Of a stretch of 7,921 nt of DNA, positions 1 through 7,079 are shown piece after piece; within the stretch, counting starts at the first letter, position 1; every line of letters begins with the position of its first letter. The position numbers were made by a program, and so were the translations under genes. The notes under the pieces are model-generated. The model saw only the letters and a list, made by a program, of their open reading frames with translations, was not told the origin of the DNA and made no database searches. Origin of the DNA: Ignavibacteriota bacterium (GTDB lineage Bacteria > Bacteroidota > Ignavibacteria > Tepidaquicellales > Tepidaquicellaceae); the NCBI GenBank assembly GCA_003135995.1, contig PNBM01000161.1:17105-25025 (forward strand), in the 5' to 3' direction.

Positions 1-1
1 T

Positions 2-1477
2 ACTGAAAATTATTCTATATTGAAAAGAATTGAAATAAAGGGCACCGATATTAAAAAAATATTATTTCTAGGTAAAACAAATAGATTTGCTGTGGTTTCA
101 AATAATGGCCAAGACAAAGCATATAATGCATTATCTGTAATAGATATAACGAACGGCAAAAAAATTTATGAATATGAATATCCCATTTATGGCCCTTATT
201 TTTCAGTAAGTCAAGATGGTGATTTAATAGCCTTATGTAAACTTACAGGTAATTTTAATTATTATGTGAAAAGCAATTCGACGGAAGGTTATGAAGAATA
301 CAAATTAAATAAATATAATACGGAAACAGGAAATTTAGATGAAATATTTATAAAGTCAAATAATTGGTCTTACGATATGCGGAATAAAACTAATGGTAAA
401 GATTATGGTGGTAATTATGAAAGTTTTGAGCCCATAACTTTTTCACCAGATAAAAATTATTATGCCATAGCAAATATTCATAAAAAACAAGGTGTTTTAG
501 GAATCTATGAAATCTGTTTTTTTAAAACAACTGATAACAGTTTCATAAAATCTATCGAAACTGAATATCTAAGTTCTTTCGAATTCTCACCAGACGGTAA
601 TTATATATTTGGAATTATTTCTAAAGAGTTATCTGATAATATTAATGAGATTCCTGTTTATTCTTTTGAAACCGGAAAAAGAATAAAAATCTTAAAAGGT
701 CACGAAAAACAAGTTTATCAGATATGTGTATATCCAAATTCCAAGTATTTAGCTAGTGCAAGCAAAGATGAAACTATAAGAATTTGGGATATTGAAAGTG
801 GGAAAACAATCAAGGTCTTAAAAGGACATACAAATGATGTGAATTGCGTTGCCTTTTCAAAAAACGGAAAATATTTAGTATCAGGAAGTGATGATGGAAC
901 TATAAGACTTTTGGATGTATCAAATCTAAATGAAGATTTTAATTCTTATATAAAGGAATACGAGCTCAATATCGGACTTGAAAATAATATTAATAAAGAA
1001 AAAGAAGCAGAGATTAAATTGCTTGACGAAAAGTTTAAAGCAAAGGGTGAATTCGAAACAACTGAAGCCTACAATACAAGGATTTCAGAGGCAAACATTG
1101 GAAAAAAAGCAATTGAAGAAAAATATTTACAAAAATTAAAAGAATTAAAACAGCAAAAGGAATCTGAAATTACAGGATTTATAAATCAGGTACAAGATGA
1201 AAAACAAAAGAAAATTGAAGAATCAATAAAAGACACAGTTTTGCATATAGATAAAATTGGAAATTATGATGCTGATAAAGAGACATTCCCTATTACAATA
1301 GCATTTAAAACTGCTGATGTAAATGTTCCGTTTGCAGATGCTGTTGAATTTAAGAAAAATTATACAAAAGCATTAGTCAGAGCTAAGAAAAAATTTAATT
1401 ACAATCTTACAGGATGGGAATATTATGATATTGTTGTTATAAATCCGAACAATAATGCAGAATATATTTTCAAATAA
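2..1477 (+). CDS. WD40-repeat protein with C-terminal coiled-coil domain, 5' partial
   Basis: The frame is open from base 2 to the TAA at 1475-1477. A TTG at 20 could serve as start, but the frame continues upstream to the edge (T-E-N-Y-S-I before it), no signal peptide is visible and TTG starts are rare in this group, so the true start is probably outside the window. Residue numbers count from the TTG. Two clear WD40 repeats occupy about 223-258 (KGHEKQV ... IRIWDI) and 265-300 (KGHTNDV ... IRLLDV). Four weaker blades precede them, marked by SQDGD (64-68), FSPDK (141-145) and FSPDGN (189-194). From about 325 to 405 the chain is charged and helical and contains FETTEAYNTRI (345-355). A mixed alpha/beta tail of about 80 residues ends in GWEYYDIVVI. 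The propeller is probably a protein-binding scaffold; partner and compartment are unknown. It lies 45 bp before the first lipoprotein gene and may share its transcript. Confidence 0.85.
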   Translation, partial: TENYSILKRIEIKGTDIKKILFLGKTNRFAVVSNNGQDKAYNALSVIDITNGKKIYEYEYPIYGPYFSVSQDGDLIALCKLTGNFNYYVKSNSTEGYEEYKLNKYNTETGNLDEIFIKSNNWSYDMRNKTNGKDYGGNYESFEPITFSPDKNYYAIANIHKKQGVLGIYEICFFKTTDNSFIKSIETEYLSSFEFSPDGNYIFGIISKELSDNINEIPVYSFETGKRIKILKGHEKQVYQICVYPNSKYLASASKDETIRIWDIESGKTIKVLKGHTNDVNCVAFSKNGKYLVSGSDDGTIRLLDVSNLNEDFNSYIKEYELNIGLENNINKEKEAEIKLLDEKFKAKGEFETTEAYNTRISEANIGKKAIEEKYLQKLKELKQQKESEITGFINQVQDEKQKKIEESIKDTVLHIDKIGNYDADKETFPITIAFKTADVNVPFADAVEFKKNYTKALVRAKKKFNYNLTGWEYYDIVVINPNNNAEYIFK

Positions 1478-1522
1478 CTTAAAATCAATTTATTGTTTTC
1501 TAATTAACAAAAAAACTAATTT

Positions 1523-2140
1523 ATGAAATGTAAAATATTAATAATAATCTTTCTTTGCACAATATTATTTACTTTAGGATGCAATAAAACTGAAAATCAA
1601 AACTCAGCAGATGACTTAAAAAAGAAAGAACTGGAACTAAAGGAAAAAGAACTTCAGCTAAAGGAAAAAGAGCTAGAACAGCAAAAACTAGTGGTTAATA
1701 AAACAGACAGCGTTGTAAATATTGAAATTAAACCCCTTGTTATATCAGCTTTTTTTATTTCTGATAATAAGCAGGAATCAATGAACCTTGTTGACAATAA
1801 AGACTTCAATTTATTTAATGTCATAATAGGGGAGGGATCATATAAAAATAAAAATTTGCCCGCAGGCAACTCTGTTCGTATAAAAGTTGAAAATTTCAGC
1901 AATGTTGAAGCAAATTATGAGATATCCGTTAAAGAGGAAACAGAAATGAGCGGAAAATCAAAATTCAAAATAAGAAAAAAAATTGCGGATAAGATTAATG
2001 CGAATGAAAATAAAAGCAAAACAATTGAATTTGTTATAAATGATATTGGATGCATGCCATTGATTATATCTGCTGTCGCTTTTTCAGGCAACATACGCAA
2101 AGAAACTGTAAAAAAAATAGACTTCTTCTGTGGTGAATAA
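1523..2140 (+). CDS. Lipoprotein with heptad-repeat stalk and unknown C-terminal domain
   Basis: This 205-residue protein starts with a hydrophobic leader and the lipobox T-L-G-C, with the acylated Cys at residue 20, so it should be a lipid-anchored envelope protein. The linker after Cys is Asn/Lys-rich. Residues 35-55 form three heptads (KELELKE, KELQLKE, KELEQQK), probably a helical or coiled-coil stalk. The remainder (about 65-205) is rich in beta-strand-like stretches, with FNVIIGEG near residue 100 and VRIKVENFSNVEANYEISV after it, which suggests an Ig-like beta-sandwich. That fold is an inference. Two Cys near the end (about 177 and 203) could pair. No enzymatic motif is visible. The ATG at 1523 is preceded by A/T-rich sequence without a Shine-Dalgarno site. 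Its leader and stalk closely match those of the next gene, but the C-terminal domains do not. Confidence 0.85.
   Translation: MKCKILIIIFLCTILFTLGCNKTENQNSADDLKKKELELKEKELQLKEKELEQQKLVVNKTDSVVNIEIKPLVISAFFISDNKQESMNLVDNKDFNLFNVIIGEGSYKNKNLPAGNSVRIKVENFSNVEANYEISVKEETEMSGKSKFKIRKKIADKINANENKSKTIEFVINDIGCMPLIISAVAFSGNIRKETVKKIDFFCGE
1625..1687 (+). repeat. 21-bp tandem repeat coding for heptads, three units
   Basis: The units are 1625-1645, 1646-1666 and 1667-1687. Each codes for seven residues of the K-E-L-x-L-K-E type, and the third unit is diverged. The same repeat occurs in the next lipoprotein gene. Confidence 0.8.
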
Positions 2141-2210
2141 AACAGTAAACCGATGAAATGAAATTTTCATAAATAAATGGAAAATATACATTAAAATTAA
2201 ACTTCAATTA

Positions 2211-2768
2211 ATGAAAACAAAATTAATAGTTTTAATTATCTTTATTGCTCTTTTTACTATTTCTTGCAATAAAACAGACAAACAAAACGACTCTGACAAT
2301 TTAAAGAAAAAAGAACTCGAACTTAAAGAAAAAGAACTTCAGCTTAAAGAAAAAGAAATGCTCGATAAAAAAGAAACCGAGCTAAAAGAAAAAGAGAAAC
2401 AAATTGAACAAAAATCGCAGGTTAACGAAAAGAAAAAATATGATATTTCGGGACCGTATTGGGGTTCAATTAAAGATGGTACTCGCTGGTACGTTTATAT
2501 ATCTAATTTTAACGGAGATAACTTTAATGGATTTGATATAGTCTACTGGAAATCAACTCCCGATGGATTCAAAACAAAATTTAATGGAACTTATGACTCA
2601 CAATCCGGACAAGTAATAATTTATGAAGATAAGAATGCGAAGGGTTCGGGAAAATTTATTGGGACAGTTTCTGATAATGGAAATAAAATGAACGGGGATT
2701 GGTACAGGTATACGGATAATGGTTCCTTTACATGGAATCTTGAAAAATCTAATGAAGAAATGCAATAA
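2211..2768 (+). CDS. Lipoprotein with heptad-repeat stalk and beta-rich C-terminal domain
   Basis: This 185-residue protein has a leader ending in the lipobox T-I-S-C, with the acylated Cys at 19, followed by NKTDKQN. Residues 34-68 make five heptads, the first two identical to those of the upstream lipoprotein, so a longer helical stalk is predicted. The C-terminal domain (about 75-180) is rich in aromatic and Gly residues and reads as repeated strand pairs: GPYWGSI, TRWYVYISNFNGDNFNG, KFNGTYDSQSG, GKFIGTVSDNGNKMNGDWYRY and GSFTWNLEK. This resembles the G-x-W/Y strand pattern of lipocalin-like or other small beta-barrel ligand-binding domains, but I cannot name a family. It lies 70 bp after the previous gene on the same strand. 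There is no Shine-Dalgarno site, and the ATG directly precedes the leader. Confidence 0.85.
   Translation: MKTKLIVLIIFIALFTISCNKTDKQNDSDNLKKKELELKEKELQLKEKEMLDKKETELKEKEKQIEQKSQVNEKKKYDISGPYWGSIKDGTRWYVYISNFNGDNFNGFDIVYWKSTPDGFKTKFNGTYDSQSGQVIIYEDKNAKGSGKFIGTVSDNGNKMNGDWYRYTDNGSFTWNLEKSNEEMQ
2310..2414 (+). repeat. 21-bp tandem repeat coding for heptads, five units
   Basis: The five units start at 2310, 2331, 2352, 2373 and 2394. The first two are well conserved (KELELKE, KELQLKE) and the last three are diverged (KEMLDKK, ETELKEK, EKQIEQK). The unit length and sequence match the repeat at 1625-1687, with two more units here. Confidence 0.75.
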
Positions 2769-2817
2769 TATAAAAAATTTAAAACGGGTAAATATTCAAT
2801 TAACTTTAAAATGCATT

Positions 2818-2852
2818 AAGATTATTTATAAAATAATTTATTATAAAATCTT
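2818..2852. repeat. Imperfect AT-only inverted repeat, possible weak hairpin
   Basis: AAGATTATTTATAAA on the left is imperfectly complementary to TTATTATAAAATCTT on the right, with a short AT loop and TTTT just after. It lies between the second lipoprotein and the OmpA-type gene. It could be a weak terminator or a leader structure of the next gene, but with no G-C-rich stem it may be chance in such AT-rich DNA. Confidence 0.25.
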
Positions 2853-2865
2853 TTAAATTAATATT

Positions 2866-4950
2866 ATGAAAAAAATTATATATTTGTTCACATTTATAAC
2901 AATATTATTATCAAATATATTGATTGCACAAACTGTGAAAGAAGAATGGGCAATTGGAAATAATGCTGAGGGAATCAGCCTTGCAAATTCAATTATTTTA
3001 AATAGTAAGGGTGATGTAATAGTATGTGGTTCAGAATATAATTCTAGTTCAAGTTTCGATTATTTAATAATTAAATACAATAATTTAGGGATTGAACAAT
3101 GGAGAACCACTTATAACGGTCCTGCAAATGATACGGATAGAGCAACAAAAATGGTAATTGATTTAAGTGATAACATTTATGTAACTGGATTTAGCAAAGG
3201 GGAAAAATCAGAATATGATTTTGCTACTTTAAAAATAAATGATAACGGAAAAATTGAATGGGAACAAAGATTTGACAATAATTATAATACTGATTATGTA
3301 TCTGATTTAATGATAGATATGAAAGGAAATGTTTATATAACTGGATGTTCATATGATGAAAAAAACATAGAATGTATAACTATTAAATATAACAATCTTG
3401 GAATTAATCAATGGGTAGTTAAATATCCAGGGGCATATCCACAAAAAATGAAAATTGATAATAAGAATAATATTTATATTACTGGACATAATGCTGAAAA
3501 AATGGAAACAATGATTCAAAATTTCTTCACTATTAAATACGATGATAAAGGTAATAAATTGTGGATGAATACTTATAATGAGACTGGAAATGGTTACAAC
3601 AGAGCAGATGGGATAGATGTGGATGACTTTGGTAACGTTTTTGTAAGGGGTTGGAATCAGACCTATGCATATATTACTTTAAAATATGATAAAAATGGCA
3701 AACAGCAATGGGCGCAATTTTATAAAAAAAAGGATGGTTCAACAGGTATTTTAGCGAACAATAATATTTTGGTTGATAAGAATGGAAATGTTTATATATT
3801 AGGAAACGAAGAAATTGAAAATAAAAACACGTTTATTTTAATAAAATATAATAATAATGGTATTGAGCAATGGTTAAAAAAGTTTGATACGGGTAAAAAA
3901 TGTTATGCATGTTGTTTAAATATTGATAGTGACAATAATATTTACATAACAGGTGATGGTTTTTTAACTGTAAAATATGATACTTTCGGAAATGAAATTA
4001 CTAACTTTTCTCATGATGATACTGACCACAATTTAATAAGAGCTCGTTCGGTTGTTTTAGACAAACAAAATAATTTATACATTACAGGTTGTATTTTTAT
4101 TAATAAGACAAAAATGGATTTCCTTACAATTAAATTTTCTCAGTTCTCAATAAATAATAAAGAATCACAAATTTTTACAGACGCTCAAAAAGCATTTAAT
4201 GAAGGAAAATATATTTTGGTTCTGGAATTATTAAAAGATTTTCCTTTAGATAATGTTTTATATTTTGATGCCGTTTCTCTTATGAATGAAGCATTAGTAT
4301 ATATAACCTCTAATAATTATCAGAATTTTGTAACTGTTTCAGGAAGTATTAGTTGCGGTTGCAGTAAAAATATAAGCGGATATATTGTTTTTGAGGATAT
4401 GAATACTAGATTGCCTGTTGGAAGATGCGGTATAACCTCAAATGGTTATTATTGTATTGTTCTTCCTTCAGGAAAAATTTACAGCTATTATATTGATTCA
4501 AAGGATTTTTATCCGATATCAAGAGTAGTTGATTTTACTTCGTTAAAACAAAATCTAAATCATAAAGATAATATTACAATAGTATCTTATGAAGAAATGA
4601 AGAATCAACAACTTTCGATTAGAATAAACAATATATTCTTTGATTTTAACAAATCAGAACTTCAGCCAGAATCATATCCTGAATTAGATAGGTTATACAA
4701 ATTTTTAAATGATAATTCTGATATTAATGTTGAAATTTCTGGGCATACAGATAATATTGGTGCAGATGAATATAACATTACTCTTTCAAATGCCCGGGCA
4801 AATTCTGTAAAAGAATATCTTGTATCTAAAGGAATTAATTCAAGTAGAATTATTTCTAAAGGATATGGTAAGTCAAATCCGGTTGCTACGAACGATACTG
4901 ATGAAGGTAGACAGCTAAACAGAAGAGTAGAATTTAAAATATTAAAATAA
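2866..4950 (+). CDS. Secreted SBBP beta-propeller protein with PorE-like CRD and OmpA peptidoglycan-binding domain
   Basis: This 694-residue protein has a signal peptide cut about A21|Q22 and no lipobox. Residues about 40-425 hold eight propeller blades of the SBBP type, each built as hydrophobic-D-x-x-G/N-N-(I/V)-Y-(I/V)-T-G, then (T/I)-(I/L)-K-Y-(N/D)-x-x-G-x-x-x-W. Residues about 436-480 look like one TPR-like helix pair (AQKAFNEGKYILVLELL). Residues about 487-557 match the carboxypeptidase-regulatory-like domain that often precedes OmpA domains (YYCIVLPSGKIYSYYIDS, then FYPIS). Residues about 585-693 are an OmpA C-terminal domain with IFFDFNKSEL, SGHTDNIG, LSNARANSVKEYL, GYGKSNPV and NRRVEF. 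D629 and R644 fit the conserved Asp and Arg that bind diaminopimelate in peptidoglycan. It should sit in the periplasm attached to the cell wall. The domain set recalls PorE of type IX secretion, which has the order TPR-propeller-CRD-OmpA; an orthologous role is not shown. Confidence 0.9.
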   Translation: MKKIIYLFTFITILLSNILIAQTVKEEWAIGNNAEGISLANSIILNSKGDVIVCGSEYNSSSSFDYLIIKYNNLGIEQWRTTYNGPANDTDRATKMVIDLSDNIYVTGFSKGEKSEYDFATLKINDNGKIEWEQRFDNNYNTDYVSDLMIDMKGNVYITGCSYDEKNIECITIKYNNLGINQWVVKYPGAYPQKMKIDNKNNIYITGHNAEKMETMIQNFFTIKYDDKGNKLWMNTYNETGNGYNRADGIDVDDFGNVFVRGWNQTYAYITLKYDKNGKQQWAQFYKKKDGSTGILANNNILVDKNGNVYILGNEEIENKNTFILIKYNNNGIEQWLKKFDTGKKCYACCLNIDSDNNIYITGDGFLTVKYDTFGNEITNFSHDDTDHNLIRARSVVLDKQNNLYITGCIFINKTKMDFLTIKFSQFSINNKESQIFTDAQKAFNEGKYILVLELLKDFPLDNVLYFDAVSLMNEALVYITSNNYQNFVTVSGSISCGCSKNISGYIVFEDMNTRLPVGRCGITSNGYYCIVLPSGKIYSYYIDSKDFYPISRVVDFTSLKQNLNHKDNITIVSYEEMKNQQLSIRINNIFFDFNKSELQPESYPELDRLYKFLNDNSDINVEISGHTDNIGADEYNITLSNARANSVKEYLVSKGINSSRIISKGYGKSNPVATNDTDEGRQLNRRVEFKILK

Positions 4951-4958
4951 ATTTAATT

Positions 4959-5426
4959 ATGAAAACATTATTTACCTTTATTATAATATTAATCACTCTA
5001 TTCATTTCTCAAACGATATATTCACAAGAGTATTTCATAGCAGATGAGGGTATGTATTTTAATTCAACCAATTTTAAAACAAATGTTCAAGAAAATCTTA
5101 CTAATTACCAAGGCTGCTATATTGCCGGTTCCGAGAGTTATGAATCAAGTTATTCTTTCATTATGTCTGTTCAAGGAGATGAGTTGGAGATTGTTTTCAT
5201 TTATGGTGGTTCCGAGGACGGAGGAGAAAATTGGGGTTATGACTCAACAATTCATAAAGGAATTAAAGTTAACGAAGGAAAATTTACAATTAATGATATT
5301 CCTGATAATTTCGGAAATAGAAATTTCAGGTTCGTAAAAGCCACTTATAGTCACGATGGTAAAAATGTTAAAGCTGATGGGTTAGTGATGGAAGACTATA
5401 TGTTGTATGCATACAAGAAACAGTAA
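4959..5426 (+). CDS. Small secreted protein of unknown function
   Basis: This 155-residue protein has a signal peptide cut about S22|Q23 (IYS|QEY), as in its neighbours, and no lipobox. I do not recognise the mature domain. It begins with a polar stretch, then shows alternating strand-like segments: GCYIAG, YSFIMSVQGDELEIVFIYGG, an acidic Gly-rich loop (SEDGGENWG), KGIKVNEGKFTI, FRFVKATYS and VMEDYMLYAYKK. A small all-beta domain is likely. There is one Cys in the mature part. The start lies 8 bp after the stop of the OmpA-type gene, so the two are almost certainly co-transcribed and this product may work with it. No Shine-Dalgarno site is seen; the ATG follows A/T-rich sequence. Immediately downstream lies the remnant of a YD-repeat-like gene. 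Confidence 0.8.
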   Translation: MKTLFTFIIILITLFISQTIYSQEYFIADEGMYFNSTNFKTNVQENLTNYQGCYIAGSESYESSYSFIMSVQGDELEIVFIYGGSEDGGENWGYDSTIHKGIKVNEGKFTINDIPDNFGNRNFRFVKATYSHDGKNVKADGLVMEDYMLYAYKKQ

Positions 5427-5431
5427 TATTG

Positions 5432-5680
5432 AAAATACAATGCGAAATAAAAATCAAAGTGAAAATGTTCAATTCCAATGAATATGCAAGACAGTTATTA
5501 TTTTATAATTCAAAAGGGTAATTAATTGAATACAAATTTTATACTCCGGGTACTTCTACGGTTAGTTTTGGCAAATACTATTATAATTCTAATGGTTTAT
5601 TGGAAAAAGAAGAATCTTCTTATGATTTCCAAAATGGCGGAAGGGTTTTTGGATTAAGATACGAATATGAATTTTATTAA
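5432..5680 (+). pseudogene. Decayed YD-repeat-like gene (paralogue of 6324-7061)
   Basis: One frame reads as a YD-repeat-like protein interrupted by a TAA at 5519-5521. It gives LLFYNSKG, the stop, LIEYKFYTPG, then KYYYNSNGLLEKEESSY and a C-terminus ending YEYEFY at the TAA 5678-5680. This matches the intact gene at 6324-7061: KYDKGGKPIEI and KYDNNGNMIEES align with the two YN-x-x-G motifs, and both end Y-E-F-Y-stop. Seventeen bases around the stop are identical (5666-5682 and 7047-7063). The signal peptide, a start codon with leader and the middle YD repeats are absent, so there are at least two lesions: loss of the 5' part and a nonsense codon. Similarity is convincing from about 5450. It fills most of the 289-bp gap between neighbouring genes. 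A short truncated product is possible but unlikely. Confidence 0.7.
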
Positions 5681-5715
5681 AAAATTTATTTAGCTAATTA
5701 TTAAATACTTAATTT

Positions 5716-6246
5716 ATGAAAACAACACTTTTATTATTAACAATTTTATTGACAATTCCATTATTCGGTCAATCAAATAAAGATTTAGAAAGCAAATGGA
5801 ATATATATTCATATAATACAATTGAAAGTGAATTCGTAAGTAAAACCACCGATAATTCAATTAAATTATTCAATAAAGAGATAATATTTGGAATGAGTTC
5901 TGATGAATTTATTTCGATATTTAATGAATTCAAATTTGATTCTAAAGATGGAACCGACTTGAGTTACAAGTACGAAACAAATTATTCCAATTCGTTCGAT
6001 AATTATTGGATTACAGCTAAATTTAAAAATAATAAACTAATTTGTCTTGAACTGAATGGTTGGCAAACGGTAGAATACATGAGATTAATCGATGCAACAT
6101 TAAAGCAATTTCAATTTGATAAAACTGTAACTGAGAAAGACGAGGATGTTGGAACTATAAGTTCTGATTATTATCATAAAGACGATTTAAAAGCAGAATA
6201 TTTTAATTTTGAAACTGCTGTTTTAAAAATTTGCTTAAATAAATAA
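5716..6246 (+). CDS. Small secreted protein, type B copy 1, unknown function
   Basis: This 176-residue protein has a signal peptide cut about G18|Q19 (LFG|QSN) and no lipobox. I do not recognise the family. Two stretches recur in the gene at 7080-7556: LFNKEIIFGMSSDE (51-64) against LFGKKVSFGKSLSE, and FKNNKLICLELNGW (103-116) against FYKNKLVTIDVNTW. Spacing is similar and both are followed by a helical segment, so the two are distant paralogues. An acidic loop (about 139-147) and a short beta-like tail close the protein. It starts 35 bp after the remnant YD-repeat gene, the same order as the intact A-B pair downstream. The ATG at 5716 follows A/T-rich sequence with no Shine-Dalgarno site. 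Role is unknown; binding to or regulating the A product is a guess from gene order. Confidence 0.8.
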   Translation: MKTTLLLLTILLTIPLFGQSNKDLESKWNIYSYNTIESEFVSKTTDNSIKLFNKEIIFGMSSDEFISIFNEFKFDSKDGTDLSYKYETNYSNSFDNYWITAKFKNNKLICLELNGWQTVEYMRLIDATLKQFQFDKTVTEKDEDVGTISSDYYHKDDLKAEYFNFETAVLKICLNK

Positions 6247-6261
6247 TTTTATAATAAATAC

Positions 6262-6278
6262 TGCAATAAATTATTGCA
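6262..6278. repeat. 17-bp palindrome, possible hairpin between cassettes
   Basis: TGCAATAA and TTATTGCA are perfect reverse complements around one central A. It begins 15 bp after the stop of the first B gene and lies 45 bp before the next A gene. It could be a weak terminator (A/T-rich sequence follows) or a regulator's operator. The stem has only two G-C pairs, so a terminator role is uncertain. Confidence 0.4.
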
Positions 6279-6323
6279 ATATCATTTTATATATGAATTT
6301 TAAATTAAAAAAACTTTAATAAT

Positions 6324-7061
6324 ATGATTAAATTAAATTTAATATTCATCGCAATAACGTGTTTTGCATTACAAGGTTATTCGCAATCGAAGATAGAGCT
6401 TGATAAAGAACGCACTTTATACAAAAGTAATAAAGTAAAAACGGAAATAATTGTTAACAGTGATGGTAGTAAAAATATTACAAAATATGATAAAGGTGGG
6501 AAACCGATAGAAATAAAAGGATATTATAATAATGTTGAATCTAGTATTGTTAATTATAAGTATGATAATAATGGAAATATGATAGAAGAGTCGTATTATG
6601 GTTATGAAAGTGGTGATGGTGTTACAACGTCTTTCTTTTATGATAAATCTGGAAATATAATAAAGAAAAAATCCGTTGGAAGTGATGGGGGTGAAGAATT
6701 TTACAAATATGATAATCTGGGGAATTTAATTCAAATTCAATACGGTCGAGATGAACCAACATCAGACCCACCATACTATATTGAATATGACAATGTATAT
6801 GAAAACGGTAAATTAATTTCAAAAGAAAATCTATGTAATCAACAGACTGAGGATATTATTCAAACCAAATATATTTATTCGGGGGATAATGTATTCCAAA
6901 TTGAAGAATTAGAAAAAAATTGCAGAACAAATTCTGTTAAATTTTATTCAAAGAAATCAATAGAATATTTTGAAAATGGATTGATTAAAGAAACAACTTT
7001 CGAAAGTAGCTATACTGAGGAGGGTATATTGAAAGGAGTTTACAGCTATGAATTTTATTAA
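6324..7061 (+). CDS. Secreted YD-repeat-like protein (type A)
   Basis: This 245-residue protein has a signal peptide cut about S20|Q21 (GYS|QSK) and no lipobox. The mature chain holds about six degenerate YD-like repeats: KYDKGGKPIEI (54-64), KYDNNGNMIEES (79-90), FYDKSGNIIKKK (105-116), KYDNLGNLIQIQY (128-140), YDNVYENGKLI (155-165) and EYFENGLIKETT (214-225). They follow the Y-D-x-x-G-N-L/I-hydrophobic pattern of Rhs/YD proteins and of short Bacteroidota repeat proteins. There is no Rhs core signature and no toxin tip, and it is far shorter than an Rhs protein, so a small extracellular or periplasmic beta-repeat protein is more likely than a polymorphic toxin. Two Cys (171 and 200) may form a disulfide. 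The second B gene follows after 18 bp, so co-transcription is likely. A decayed paralogue lies at 5432-5680. Confidence 0.85.
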   Translation: MIKLNLIFIAITCFALQGYSQSKIELDKERTLYKSNKVKTEIIVNSDGSKNITKYDKGGKPIEIKGYYNNVESSIVNYKYDNNGNMIEESYYGYESGDGVTTSFFYDKSGNIIKKKSVGSDGGEEFYKYDNLGNLIQIQYGRDEPTSDPPYYIEYDNVYENGKLISKENLCNQQTEDIIQTKYIYSGDNVFQIEELEKNCRTNSVKFYSKKSIEYFENGLIKETTFESSYTEEGILKGVYSYEFY

Positions 7062-7079
7062 AATTAAATATAGAAAAGT

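Noticed and set aside
1654..2100. Two minus-strand open frames (1654-1902, 1915-2100) opposite the first lipoprotein gene
   Set aside because: They are antisense shadows. The Ser/Phe-rich end is just the complement of the Lys/Glu heptad repeat.
2158..2170. Inverted repeat ATGAAA-T-TTTCAT after the first lipoprotein gene
   Set aside because: It is short, has only one G-C pair per arm and no T tract, so it is expected by chance in such AT-rich DNA.
5044..5337. 97-codon plus-strand open frame inside the gene at 4959-5426
   Set aside because: It lies wholly within a gene with a clear signal peptide, in another frame, and its product has no leader or recognisable motif.
2211..5426. Possible fold kinship between the second lipoprotein's C-terminal domain and the protein at 4959-5426
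   Set aside because: Both show Gly-aromatic beta-strand patterns, but I could not find an aligned motif convincing enough to call homology.
6622..6822. 66-codon minus-strand open frame inside the YD-repeat-like gene
   Set aside because: It is antisense to a clear repeat protein and has no start context or motif.
6324..7061. Rhs or polymorphic toxin with immunity gene downstream
   Set aside because: There is no Rhs core, no conserved tip and no toxin domain, and the downstream protein carries its own signal peptide. Only the YD-like repeat is supported.
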